Below, one piece after another: positions 45,518 through 52,982 of a DNA stretch of 64,000 nt. Numbering within the stretch: the first letter of the stretch is position 1; each line of letters begins with the position of its first letter. The notes beneath the pieces were generated by a model. That model searched no databases, was not told the origin of the DNA, and worked only from the letters and a program-made list of their open reading frames with translations. A program made the position numbers and the translations under genes. This stretch comes from Paractinoplanes pyxinae (GTDB lineage: Bacteria > Actinomycetota > Actinomycetes > Mycobacteriales > Micromonosporaceae), in assembly GCF_026626335.1 (NCBI RefSeq), contig NZ_JAPNTZ010000016.1, forward strand, positions 1 to 64,000, given 5' to 3'.

Positions 45518-46042
45518 TCAGCTGTCGGTCGTACGAAGAAATTTGCTGCGGTTGATGGCGTCGAGCGCGCGGCTGCGGGTCTTCTGCGCTTCGCGGCGCA
45601 CCCCGGCCGAGCGTCGCCGCCAGCCGTCGAAGTCCTCACCGTGGAATTCGGCGCGCGCGGCTGTCACGGTCGGTGACCGGTCCACGGGATCGTCGGCGAT
45701 CACGAAGTGGTCGAGCAGGCCGAGAACGGAAAGGACTCGGGTGACCTCAGGTGTCGGGCCACGCAGCGTCATGGCTACGTCCGCGGTCTCGGCCTCTTCC
45801 CGGCAGGTCAGCAGGGACCGCACACCCGCCGCGTCGATGAAGGTCATCTCGGTCAGGTCGAGCTCGACCCGGGCGACCCGGGGCGCCGACAGCATGCGCG
45901 TGCAGACCCTGGTCAGCTGGCGTGCGGTGTCGCTGTCGAGTTCGCCGCGGACGATGAGCCGGATCAGCCGGCCGGCCTCGGCCACGACCGGATCGATGTG
46001 CAGGTAGTCCGCGGTGATGTCGGAAGGCTGCTCGTAGGGCAT
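45518..46042 (-). CDS. STAS-domain protein (anti-sigma factor antagonist-like)
   Basis: A 174-residue protein. Residues about 12-115 are a STAS domain (LIVRGELDSDTARQL, VELDLTEMTFIDAAGVRSL). In phosphorylatable SpoIIAA/RsbV proteins the loop reads D-S-S/T-G; here it is D70-A-A-G, so the serine phosphorylation site is missing and switching by a kinase is unlikely. The basic C-terminal tail (GWRRRSAGVRREAQKTRSRAL) is unassigned. It is divergent from the SpoIIE-type phosphatase gene, which suggests a shared signalling pathway. Confidence 0.85.
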   Translation of the reverse strand: MPYEQPSDITADYLHIDPVVAEAGRLIRLIVRGELDSDTARQLTRVCTRMLSAPRVARVELDLTEMTFIDAAGVRSLLTCREEAETADVAMTLRGPTPEVTRVLSVLGLLDHFVIADDPVDRSPTVTAARAEFHGEDFDGWRRRSAGVRREAQKTRSRALDAINRSKFLRTTDS

Positions 46043-46268
46043 GAGACCGCTCCGGCGGCGAGCAGGAGCGCGTCCCCTCTGTTCTGAACGGCGCGGTTCC
46101 TCACAAGGGAGAATACGTCAGGGTTGCGCCGCGAGCGAGACACCGTGGACGGAGAAGCGCCAAGATGGTGCGGAAGATGCCGGAGTTGTTCCCCGAGACG
46201 CTGACCCAGCAGATCTTCGAGCTCTTCGATCGGGTGCGGCAGTCCGGTGAGCTGCAGGCGGTCCGGGA

Positions 46269-47357
46269 GTGGCGGTTCCAGTTCGGCCAGAACTGCCGGA
46301 CGCGGTGCTGGCCGCCCGCTACCTGGTGGCCTCCCCGGACAAGGCCGCCGGTGGGGACCGGTTCGACGCGGTCCCGCTGGCCGACGGGTCGGTGGCGCTG
46401 GTGGTGGGCGACATCGTGGGCCACGGGGTGGCCGCCTCTGCGGCGATGAGTCAGCTGCGCAGTGTCCTCAATGCGGTGCTGACCCGAACGGGTGACCTGG
46501 AGCAGGCCCTGGACTGGGCGGACGATCTGGCGGCGCGGGCGGCCTCGATGCGGGCGGCGACCGTGTGCGTGGCCGTTCTGGAGCCGGCCACGGGACGGTT
46601 GCGGTACACCACCTGCGGACACCCTCCGCCCCTGGCCACCACTCCGGAGGGAGCGACGCGGTTCCTGCCGCCGTCCGGCGGTGGCCCCTTGGGCACCGGA
46701 TCGCAGCGGGTGATCGCCGAGGCGACCCTGGCCGACGACGAGGTGCTGCTGCTCTACACCGACGGGTTGATCGAGCGGCCGGGGCAGAGCACGCGCGACG
46801 CGATGACGGAGCTGGCCACGGTGATCGGCGACGCCGTGGCCAACCGGCTGTTACCGGTCGGCGCTCCCGAATCGGCGCCGGAGCGGGTCTGTGAGCAGGG
46901 CATGGAGCTGATCACCCGGCGAGGCTACGACGACGACGTCACCGCCTTGGCCGTGCAGCGCCGGCCGGCACCGGTCACGCCGCTGTCGCTCGACCTGCTC
47001 GCCGAACCGGGCGGGCTGGCCGTGCTGCGCGAGACGATCCGCGACTGGTCCCGGCAGATGGGACCGGCCGTCCGGGACGAGCAGGCGATCGACTTGGCCG
47101 TGTCCGAACTGATGGCCAACGCGATCGAGCACGCCGACCGGCTTGACGTGGCCGGGCGCGGCGGAGTGTTCCCGATCGAGATCGACCTGTCCGATGGCGA
47201 ACTGCTCGCCAGCGCAGCCGTCCGGGTCCTGTTCCACGCGCGCGACCGGAGCGCCGCCCACGGCCACCCCCTCACCCTGCGGGCCGTGCCCGGCAGCAAC
47301 GCGGCCGACGTGCTGGATCTCGTCGGGCTGCCGTGGCAACCGGCCACGGTCCGATGA
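46269..47357 (+). CDS. SpoIIE-type PP2C phosphatase fused to an RsbW-like kinase domain
   Basis: A 362-residue protein from GTG 46269. Residues 1-230 are a PP2C/SpoIIE phosphatase: G-G-D-R-F-D-A at the metal site, V-V-G-D-I-V-G-H-G-V-A-A, T-C-G-H-P-P-P-L, Y-T-D-G-L-I-E-R and D-D-D-V-T. Residues 245-362 are an RsbW-like HATPase with N-box D-L-A-V-S-E-L-M-A-N-A-I-E-H. The fusion could both phosphorylate and dephosphorylate an antagonist. The start is unsure: a frame from ATG 46165 (GGAG upstream) reads PETLTQQIFELFDRVRQSGE and then would need a shift near 46268 to join this one. The native gene may therefore be frameshifted. Confidence 0.82.
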   Translation: MAVPVRPELPDAVLAARYLVASPDKAAGGDRFDAVPLADGSVALVVGDIVGHGVAASAAMSQLRSVLNAVLTRTGDLEQALDWADDLAARAASMRAATVCVAVLEPATGRLRYTTCGHPPPLATTPEGATRFLPPSGGGPLGTGSQRVIAEATLADDEVLLLYTDGLIERPGQSTRDAMTELATVIGDAVANRLLPVGAPESAPERVCEQGMELITRRGYDDDVTALAVQRRPAPVTPLSLDLLAEPGGLAVLRETIRDWSRQMGPAVRDEQAIDLAVSELMANAIEHADRLDVAGRGGVFPIEIDLSDGELLASAAVRVLFHARDRSAAHGHPLTLRAVPGSNAADVLDLVGLPWQPATVR

Positions 47358-47412
47358 GGCGCGCTGTCCGGCCAAGGGATTGACCGCCCGGGAACAAGGG
47401 AAAAGCGAAGTG

Positions 47413-48135
47413 ATGAAGGGTCGTTCCGATCCGGCCGAGCTCGCCCGGGAGTTCGTCGAGCTCAACCAGTACCTGAGCAGCGGCGGCGAGCGAGGCGCCG
47501 CGCTGCAGCGGCTGGTCGACGCCGCGGTCATCGCCGTGCCCGGCTGCCGCTGGGCCGCCGTCACCGTCTGGCGCGAACGACGGCAGCCGCGCACCCTGGC
47601 CTTCACCGCCGAGATCGCCCGGGCGGTCGATCAGATCCAGTACGACCTCGGCGACGGCCCCTGCCTGAACGCGGCCCTGGACGACCAGCCGGTGCACAGC
47701 CCGGACCTCGACGACGACGACCGGTGGCCGCAGTTCCGGCGGGCCACCCGGGCCGCCACCCCGGTCCGCGGAGTACTGTCTTTCCACCTCAGCGACGGCC
47801 CCGATCGCACCGCGCTCAACCTGTACAGCGACGAGCCGGCCGCGTACACACCCGACGCGATCACCATGGCCTCGCTGTTCGCCGCGCACGCCCGGGTGTT
47901 GCTGCTGCGTGCCGAGAGTGCGGAGAGGGCCGCCCAGCTCAGCGGCGCGCTCACCACCAGCCGCCAGATCGGCGCCGCCGTCGGCATCCTCATGAACGTC
48001 CACAAGATCACCGCCGATCGGGCGTTCGACCTGCTCCGCACGACCAGCCAGGCTCTCAACCGCAAGCTGAACGCGGTCGCCGAGGACGTCACCCAGACCG
48101 GGGCCCTGCCGCGGAAGCAGCAAACCCAGGAGTGA
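47413..48135 (+). CDS. GAF-ANTAR antitermination regulator
   Basis: A 240-residue protein. Residues about 25-165 form a GAF sensor domain (WAAVTVWRERRQPRTLAFT, YDLGDGPCLNAAL, G-V-L-S-F-H-L). The C-terminus is an ANTAR RNA-binding domain (QLSGALTTSRQIGAAVGILM followed by A-F-D-L-L-R-T-T-S-Q), which promotes antitermination at paired hairpins. Start ATG 47413 (or GTG 47410) has GGGAAAAG upstream. It follows the phosphatase by 55 bp on the same strand and may share its transcript. Confidence 0.88.
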   Translation: MKGRSDPAELAREFVELNQYLSSGGERGAALQRLVDAAVIAVPGCRWAAVTVWRERRQPRTLAFTAEIARAVDQIQYDLGDGPCLNAALDDQPVHSPDLDDDDRWPQFRRATRAATPVRGVLSFHLSDGPDRTALNLYSDEPAAYTPDAITMASLFAAHARVLLLRAESAERAAQLSGALTTSRQIGAAVGILMNVHKITADRAFDLLRTTSQALNRKLNAVAEDVTQTGALPRKQQTQE

Positions 48136-48149
48136 CCACGGCGTGCGGT

Positions 48150-48155
48150 TATTCT
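48150..48155 (+). promoter_or_regulatory. Leaderless -10 element (TATTCT) of the TetR gene
   Basis: TATTCT is 6 nt before ATG 48162 with no Shine-Dalgarno between, a typical actinobacterial leaderless start. Confidence 0.55.
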
Positions 48156-48161
48156 GGCGCC

Positions 48162-48728
48162 ATGCCCCGGTGGGAACACGGCAGCGAGGAGCGGATGAAG
48201 CAGGCCGCCATGGACCTGTTCGCCGAGCAGGGGTTCGAGCAGACCAGTGCCGTCCAGATCGCCGATCGAGCCCGCGTGACCACCCGGACCTTCTTCCGGT
48301 ACTTCCCGGACAAGGAAGAGATCCTCTTCGCCGACGCCGATGCGCTCAACGAGACGCTGGTCGATGAGCTTCTGCGTATGCCTGACCTGACGGAGCCGCT
48401 GCGGGCGGTGACCACGGTCCTGGCCGCGCACGACTGGGAAAAACTCGGCTCGCGGGAGGACCTGCGCCGGCGGGACGAGATGATCGCCGCCAATCCCCGC
48501 CTGCTGGAACGCGACCTGATCAAGCAGCAGCAGTTGGCCGACGGGTTCCGCGGCGCGCTGCGGAAGCGCGGCATCGACTCCGACACGGCGGATCTCGCGG
48601 CCGATGCGGCAAGCCAGGTTTTCCGTACGGCCTACCGGCGCTGGTTGCGAAGCGATGACCACGCCGACCTGCGCACCGTCACCGAAGCGGTGTTGTCACT
48701 GCTGGCCTCCCTCACACCCCGGAGCTGA
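48162..48728 (+). CDS. TetR-family repressor
   Basis: A 188-residue TetR regulator. The N-terminal helix-turn-helix is clear (AAMDLFAEQGFEQTSAVQIA, T-T-R-T-F-F-R-Y-F-P-D-K-E-E-I-L-F), and the C-terminal ligand-binding helices are of normal length. ATG 48162 appears leaderless. Its stop codon lies inside the first of two palindromes that precede the cupin gene, so it probably represses that gene. Whether it also represses itself is not shown, as no palindrome lies before its own start. Confidence 0.9.
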   Translation: MPRWEHGSEERMKQAAMDLFAEQGFEQTSAVQIADRARVTTRTFFRYFPDKEEILFADADALNETLVDELLRMPDLTEPLRAVTTVLAAHDWEKLGSREDLRRRDEMIAANPRLLERDLIKQQQLADGFRGALRKRGIDSDTADLAADAASQVFRTAYRRWLRSDDHADLRTVTEAVLSLLASLTPRS

Positions 48729-48777
48729 TGTCACGACGCGACATCAGTGCTACCTTTGATGTCACGCCGCGACATCA
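48726..48777. promoter_or_regulatory. Twin palindromic operator for the TetR repressor
   Basis: Two 21-bp sites, 48726-48746 and 48757-48777, differ at one central base. Each has arms TGATGTC and GACATCA around a 7-bp centre (ACGACGC or ACGCCGC). They are 31 bp apart, about three helical turns, and the second ends 12 bp before the cupin start. The first overlaps the tetR stop codon. Confidence 0.78.
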
Positions 48778-48789
48778 GGGAGGCTTTCC

Positions 48790-49554
48790 ATGGTTCCGAT
48801 CTCCGTCGTCCGCCCCGGCGAGGGTGAGCTCATCGCCAGCGGGCCGTCACAGATCCGCATTCTCGAGGACGGCAGCCACACCGCCCATCGCCTGGGCATC
48901 GGCCAGATCACCGTTCCTCCGCACACGCCCGGCCCGATCCAGCACCGTCACGCCCAGCACGACGAGGGCTTCTACGTGCTCTCCGGCACCGTGCGATTCA
49001 CCGTCGGGCAGGAAGACATCGATGCCGAACCCGGCACGTGGGTCCTGGTCCCGCCCGGGGCGCCGCACACCTTCGCCGCGCAGGGCGACGAACCGGCGGT
49101 CATTCTGTCCACCTTCACGCCGGACCTGTACGTGCAGTACTTCCAGGACCTCAAGAAAATGGTCGAGTCCGGGCAGCCCATGACGCACGAGACCATGGCG
49201 CCGCTCTGGTCGAGGTACGCCACCGAGATCTCCGCCGAGCCGGCCCCGAGCCCGGCCCGCACACAGACGTACATGGTGGTCGGAACCCTCCGCGCCGACA
49301 CGGATCCCGCTGAGTTCAACGCCCTGCGGGAGGACGAGCAGAGGCAGTTGGGCGCGCTGCGTTCGGAGGGCCGGATCGGCGCCCATCACATCTCCCCCGC
49401 CCGGCGGGCGACGTTCGTCGAAGTCATCGCCGCGGACGAGAAGGAAGCGAAGGAGACGCTGGAATCTCTCCCGTTCGCCCGGTTCTTCGAGGCCGAGTTC
49501 TACCCGACCACGCCCCCGGACGACGCGGAAGTGGCCCACCGGAGGCGCCTGTGA
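48790..49554 (+). CDS. Cupin protein with C-terminal muconolactone-isomerase/YCII-like domain
   Basis: A 254-residue protein. Residues about 35-125 are a cupin with metal ligands in QHRHAQHDEGFYVLSG and a later P-P-G-A-P-H-T-F. Residues about 160-245 resemble the ferredoxin-like fold of muconolactone isomerase/YCII proteins (MVVGTLRADTDPAEFNALRE, F-F-E-A-E-F-Y). This two-domain form suggests an enzyme or sensor for a small aromatic or quinone-like compound. It is the evident target of the upstream TetR repressor through the twin palindrome. Substrate unknown. Confidence 0.8.
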   Translation: MVPISVVRPGEGELIASGPSQIRILEDGSHTAHRLGIGQITVPPHTPGPIQHRHAQHDEGFYVLSGTVRFTVGQEDIDAEPGTWVLVPPGAPHTFAAQGDEPAVILSTFTPDLYVQYFQDLKKMVESGQPMTHETMAPLWSRYATEISAEPAPSPARTQTYMVVGTLRADTDPAEFNALREDEQRQLGALRSEGRIGAHHISPARRATFVEVIAADEKEAKETLESLPFARFFEAEFYPTTPPDDAEVAHRRRL

Positions 49555-49658
49555 GCCGGCGAACTCACCCACGAGATCGCGGTCATCCGTTCCGGTGATA
49601 AGCGGACAAATTGCCACGAAACCGCGTCGTGGCCGGGCCGGGACCGGTTCACCCCAGC

Positions 49659-50252
49659 ATGGCAAAGCTTCCTACCTTCCTCCGTAAGGCGGCGATGGCC
49701 GGCCTGATCGCCTCCGCGATCACGGTGCCGGTTGCCGACGCCTCCGCCACGGCGGCCCCGGCCGCCCCGCCCGCACCCGTTGCGAACGTGAAAGCCCCGC
49801 TGCTGAGCCCGGCCGCCAAGATGGCGATGCGGCGCGACCGCAACGCCGTCTGCGTCAACGCCCACGTGCAGAACATCGGCTGGCAGGGCTGGCGCTGCTC
49901 CAGCAACCACCGCGCCGCCGTCGCCGGCACCGTCGGCCGTTCCCTGCGCCTCGAGGCGCTGGCCGTCTCGACCCGCCGCGCCGGCGGTGTGTGCGCCCAG
50001 GCGCACGTGCAGAACCAGGGCTGGCAGCGCGCGAAGTGCACCGGCCCGCAGGGCAACATGGCGATCGGCACCCAGGGCCGCTCGCTGCGCCTGGAGGCGA
50101 TGCGGCTGAGCACCCGCCCGGGTGTCTGCGCCCAGGCCCACGTGGCCAATGTCGGCTGGCAGAAGCTGCAGTGCGCCGGGCGCAACGGGCAGATCCAGCT
50201 CGGCACCGTCGGCCGGTCGCTGAGCATCGAGGCCTTGCGCGTCGTCGCCTGA
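49659..50252 (+). CDS. Secreted protein with three ChW repeats
   Basis: A 197-residue exported protein from ATG 49659 (MAKLPTFLRKAAMAGLIASA, signal peptide ending near A-S-A). Three repeats of about 45 residues follow, each with A-H-V-(Q/A)-N-x-G-W-Q, a cysteine pair, and G-T-x-G-R-S-L-x-(L/I)-E-A. These are ChW (clostridial hydrophobic with conserved Trp) repeats, found in surface or secreted proteins that bind wall or host molecules. No catalytic domain is present. A strong terminator follows. Confidence 0.8.
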   Translation: MAKLPTFLRKAAMAGLIASAITVPVADASATAAPAAPPAPVANVKAPLLSPAAKMAMRRDRNAVCVNAHVQNIGWQGWRCSSNHRAAVAGTVGRSLRLEALAVSTRRAGGVCAQAHVQNQGWQRAKCTGPQGNMAIGTQGRSLRLEAMRLSTRPGVCAQAHVANVGWQKLQCAGRNGQIQLGTVGRSLSIEALRVVA

Positions 50253-50269
50253 CAATCCCTGCGATGAAT

Positions 50270-50297
50270 GCCCGCGGAAGCGAACGCTTCCGCGGGC
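50270..50297. terminator. Terminator after the ChW-repeat gene
   Basis: A perfect 12-bp stem (50270-50281 with 50286-50297) and GAAC loop, 17 bp after the stop codon. Confidence 0.8.
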
Positions 50298-50331
50298 TTC
50301 GCGAATTTGTCGATGGGCGGCTGACCGACCC

Positions 50332-50811
50332 CTAGCCGCCTCGCCGGACCGGCTCGAGCCGGAAGATCCGCAGCGTGCGGCCGGAACGGGCGTCGTAGTC
50401 CCGGTAGGCCGGCCACACCCGCAGCAGCTGCGGCCACACCCGGTCGCGCTCCGCTCCCTCCAGCAGCGTCGCGCGGACGGCGGTGGTCTGGCCGGCGATC
50501 GTCACCGTGGCCGCCGGGTCGGCCAGCAGGTTGCCCGACCAGGCCGGGTGCCCGGCCTGACCCCAGTTCGAACCGATGACGACGTACGCGTCACCGTCCC
50601 ACGCGTACAGCAGGGGCCGCTCGCGAAGCCGGCCGCTGGTCCGCCCCCGCGTCGTCAGCAGCAACGTCGGCGGCGCCGTCCGCCACCCGGTCACCGAGAG
50701 GCGCCCGCCGGTGAGCCGGATCAGCCGCCGGTCGAGCGGCATCAGCAGCCGCCCGGCCGTGGCGAACCATCGCCGGTGACCCAGCCGCAGAATGACCTCG
50801 CTCAACCGCAC
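50332..50811 (-). CDS. Deazaflavin (F420)-dependent nitroreductase family protein
   Basis: A 159-residue protein of the DDN/split beta-barrel family that binds F420 or related flavins. Typical signs: L-L-L-T-T-R-G-R-x-S-G-x-x-R-x-x-P-L-L-Y, Y-V-V-I-G-S-N-W-G-Q-x-x-H-P-A-W-x-x-N-L and the ending R-V-W-P-x-Y-R-D-Y. GTG 50811 is chosen as it supplies the N-terminal helix; ATG 50742 is an alternative. Monocistronic, divergent from trmO. Confidence 0.85.
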   Translation of the reverse strand: MRLSEVILRLGHRRWFATAGRLLMPLDRRLIRLTGGRLSVTGWRTAPPTLLLTTRGRTSGRLRERPLLYAWDGDAYVVIGSNWGQAGHPAWSGNLLADPAATVTIAGQTTAVRATLLEGAERDRVWPQLLRVWPAYRDYDARSGRTLRIFRLEPVRRGG

Positions 50812-50880
50812 GGCACATCCAAGCACATCCGGCCGGCTCGGATCTCGACGCCGATCGCGCCCCGGTCCACGATGGGATCC

Positions 50881-51282
50881 ATGACCTACGAGATCCGGCC
50901 GATCGGCGTGGTCGAGTCGGCCCTGACCGATCCGGCGACCGCGCCGAAGCAGGGCGTCGAGGGAGGCCCCGAAGCCTGGCTGTCCTTCGATCCCGCCGTG
51001 ACCGAGGGCCTGCAGAACCTGAGCGCCGGCGACGACATCTTCGTTCTGACCTGGCTGCACCTGGCCGACCGTTCCCAGCTGGCCGTCCACCCGCGCGACA
51101 ACCCGGCCAACCCGCTGACCGGCGTCTTCAGCACCCGCTCGGCCGACCGCCCCAACCCGATCGGCCTGCACCGCGTCCAGGTGCTGGCCGTCGACGGCCA
51201 CCGCCTACGGGTAGCCAACCTCGAGGCGGTCGACGGCACCCCGATCATCGACGTAAAGCCGGCCCTCGGCCCAGCCCGCTAG
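50881..51282 (+). CDS. trmO: TrmO-like tRNA (t6A37) methyltransferase
   Basis: A 133-residue protein of the TrmO/YaeB family, which uses SAM to N6-methylate threonylcarbamoyladenosine 37 in threonine tRNAs. Signatures: I-R-P-I-G-V-V-E-S, F-V-L-T-W-L-H-L-A-D-R, G-V-F-S-T-R-S-A-D-R-P-N-P-I-G-L-H-R-V and the closing G-T-P-I-I-D-V-K-P. It ends at the single beta-barrel domain, shorter than the E. coli protein (about 235 residues), as usual for actinobacterial versions. An in-frame ATG at 50872 is an alternative start. Confidence 0.85.
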   Translation: MTYEIRPIGVVESALTDPATAPKQGVEGGPEAWLSFDPAVTEGLQNLSAGDDIFVLTWLHLADRSQLAVHPRDNPANPLTGVFSTRSADRPNPIGLHRVQVLAVDGHRLRVANLEAVDGTPIIDVKPALGPAR

Positions 51283-51290
51283 CGGGCTTG

Positions 51291-52982
51291 TCACAGCGCC
51301 CAGGCTTTCCACAGCCGGGCGTAGGTGCCTTGCACCGCCACGAGTTCCTGGTGGGTGCCCGCCTCGATGATCCGGCCGTGCTCCATCACGACGATCCGGT
51401 CGCAGGTGGCGGCCTGGGCGAGCCGGTGGGCGATCACCAGCCCGGTCCGGCCGGCCAGCGCGGCGTCGGCGGCGCGGTCGAGGAGGCCGGCGTGGGCGGA
51501 GCCGGCTTCCGCGGTCGCCTCGTCGAGGATGGCCAGTTCCGGGGCGGCGAGCAGCAGGCGGGCGAGGGCGAGCTGCTGGGCCTGGGCGTCGGTGAGCGGA
51601 TGTCCCCCGGCGCCGACGAGGGTGTCCAGTCCGTCGGGGGCCAGGTCGAGGATCGCGGTGGCGCCGGTGGCGTCGAGTGCTGTGTGGAGGTCGCGGTCGG
51701 TGGCGTCGGGTGCGGCGAGGGTGAGGTTGTCGCGCAGCGTCCCGGCGAACACATGGACCTCCTGGGTGATGACCGCCGTACGGGCGGGGCGGGTCACCGT
51801 TCCCGTCGAGGGCGGATGGATGCCGGCGATCACGGCGGCCAGCGTGGTCTTGCCGGCCCCGGAGGCGCCGACCACGGCGACGTGCTGACCGGCGGCGATG
51901 TCGAGGCTGATGCCGTCGAGCACGCGCGGTCCGTCGCCGTACCGGAAAGTGACGTCATGGATTCGCACGCACGGAGAGACGGATGCGGCTGAGCCGGGAC
52001 CGGCCGGCATCGTGGCGACACCGACCATCCGGCTCAGTGAGGCCAGGGCCGACTGCAGGGTGTCGACGACGAACATCAGCTGGTTGACCGGCTCGAGCAG
52101 GCGCAGGACGAGGAGCACGGCGGTCGTGGCTCCGCCGACGGTGGAGGCCCCGCGGCCGATGAGGAGGAAGCCGACGACCAGCACGGTGACCAGGGTCAGG
52201 CACTCGCCGAGGTTCAGGCGGGCGTTGAACATGCTCTGCACCCGGCGGGCCAGCAGCGCCTGCACCGCGACGGCCCAGGAGTCCGTCATCACGGCGCGGT
52301 GCCGCTGCTCGGCGAGTCCGAAGCCGGCCACCGTGGCGTACCCGCGCTGGGACTCGACGATCTGCTGGGCGCGGGCGCTCATCCCCGCGCGCTCGGCGCG
52401 GTACACCGCCGGCCCGGTGCGCAGATACCAGCGCAGGGCGAGCACGTAGACGGGCAGCACGACGGCGAACGCGGCGGCGTACGGCCATTCCAGCGCCGCG
52501 AGCCCGCCGAGTGACACGACGACGGTGAACGCGGCGACCGTGACGGCCGGGATCACCGCGGGGGCGGCATCCGCCACGGCGGTCACGTCGTCGCTGGACC
52601 GGGAAATCAGATCCCCGGTGCCGGCCCGTTCGACGACGTGTTGCGGCAGCGTCAGACCGCGCTGCACGAGCCGTTCCCGCAGCGCGGCCAGCACGTTGTG
52701 GAAGACCCGCGTCGCCAGGACGATCGTCACCGCGGTGCCGGCCGCCCCGAGCACGGCCGAGACCATCATGGCCGCCGTGAGCAGCAGCACGGTGCCCAGG
52801 TCGGCGGTGCCGGCCCGCACCCGGTCGACGAGGAACCCGATCGCCACGGGAACGATCAGTTCGACCGCGGTGCCGGCCATCCCCGTCACGCCGACGGCAA
52901 CGAGCCGGAGTCGATGCCCGCGGCTGAGCCGCCACAACTCGCGGGCCGTGTCGCGTCCGCCGGCGACCGGAAGCGCGGTCAT
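51291..52982 (-). CDS. ABC exporter-type half transporter, subunit 2 (siderophore operon)
   Basis: A 563-residue fusion of a six-helix membrane domain and an ATPase domain. Walker A is intact (GASGAGKTT, about residue 375) and Walker B is intact (LAILDEATAE), but the signature motif LSGGQ is replaced by L-T-D-A-Q. Its partner gene upstream has the complementary defects, so the two should form a heterodimer with one working ATP site. Location at the end of an iron-siderophore operon suggests siderophore export or IrtAB-like import. ATG 52982 overlaps the partner's stop by 4 bp. Confidence 0.88.
   Translation of the reverse strand: MTALPVAGGRDTARELWRLSRGHRLRLVAVGVTGMAGTAVELIVPVAIGFLVDRVRAGTADLGTVLLLTAAMMVSAVLGAAGTAVTIVLATRVFHNVLAALRERLVQRGLTLPQHVVERAGTGDLISRSSDDVTAVADAAPAVIPAVTVAAFTVVVSLGGLAALEWPYAAAFAVVLPVYVLALRWYLRTGPAVYRAERAGMSARAQQIVESQRGYATVAGFGLAEQRHRAVMTDSWAVAVQALLARRVQSMFNARLNLGECLTLVTVLVVGFLLIGRGASTVGGATTAVLLVLRLLEPVNQLMFVVDTLQSALASLSRMVGVATMPAGPGSAASVSPCVRIHDVTFRYGDGPRVLDGISLDIAAGQHVAVVGASGAGKTTLAAVIAGIHPPSTGTVTRPARTAVITQEVHVFAGTLRDNLTLAAPDATDRDLHTALDATGATAILDLAPDGLDTLVGAGGHPLTDAQAQQLALARLLLAAPELAILDEATAEAGSAHAGLLDRAADAALAGRTGLVIAHRLAQAATCDRIVVMEHGRIIEAGTHQELVAVQGTYARLWKAWAL

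Noticed and set aside
46101..46622. A reverse-strand frame antisense to the start of the phosphatase gene
   Set aside because: No family match; composition reflects the GC skew of the opposite strand.
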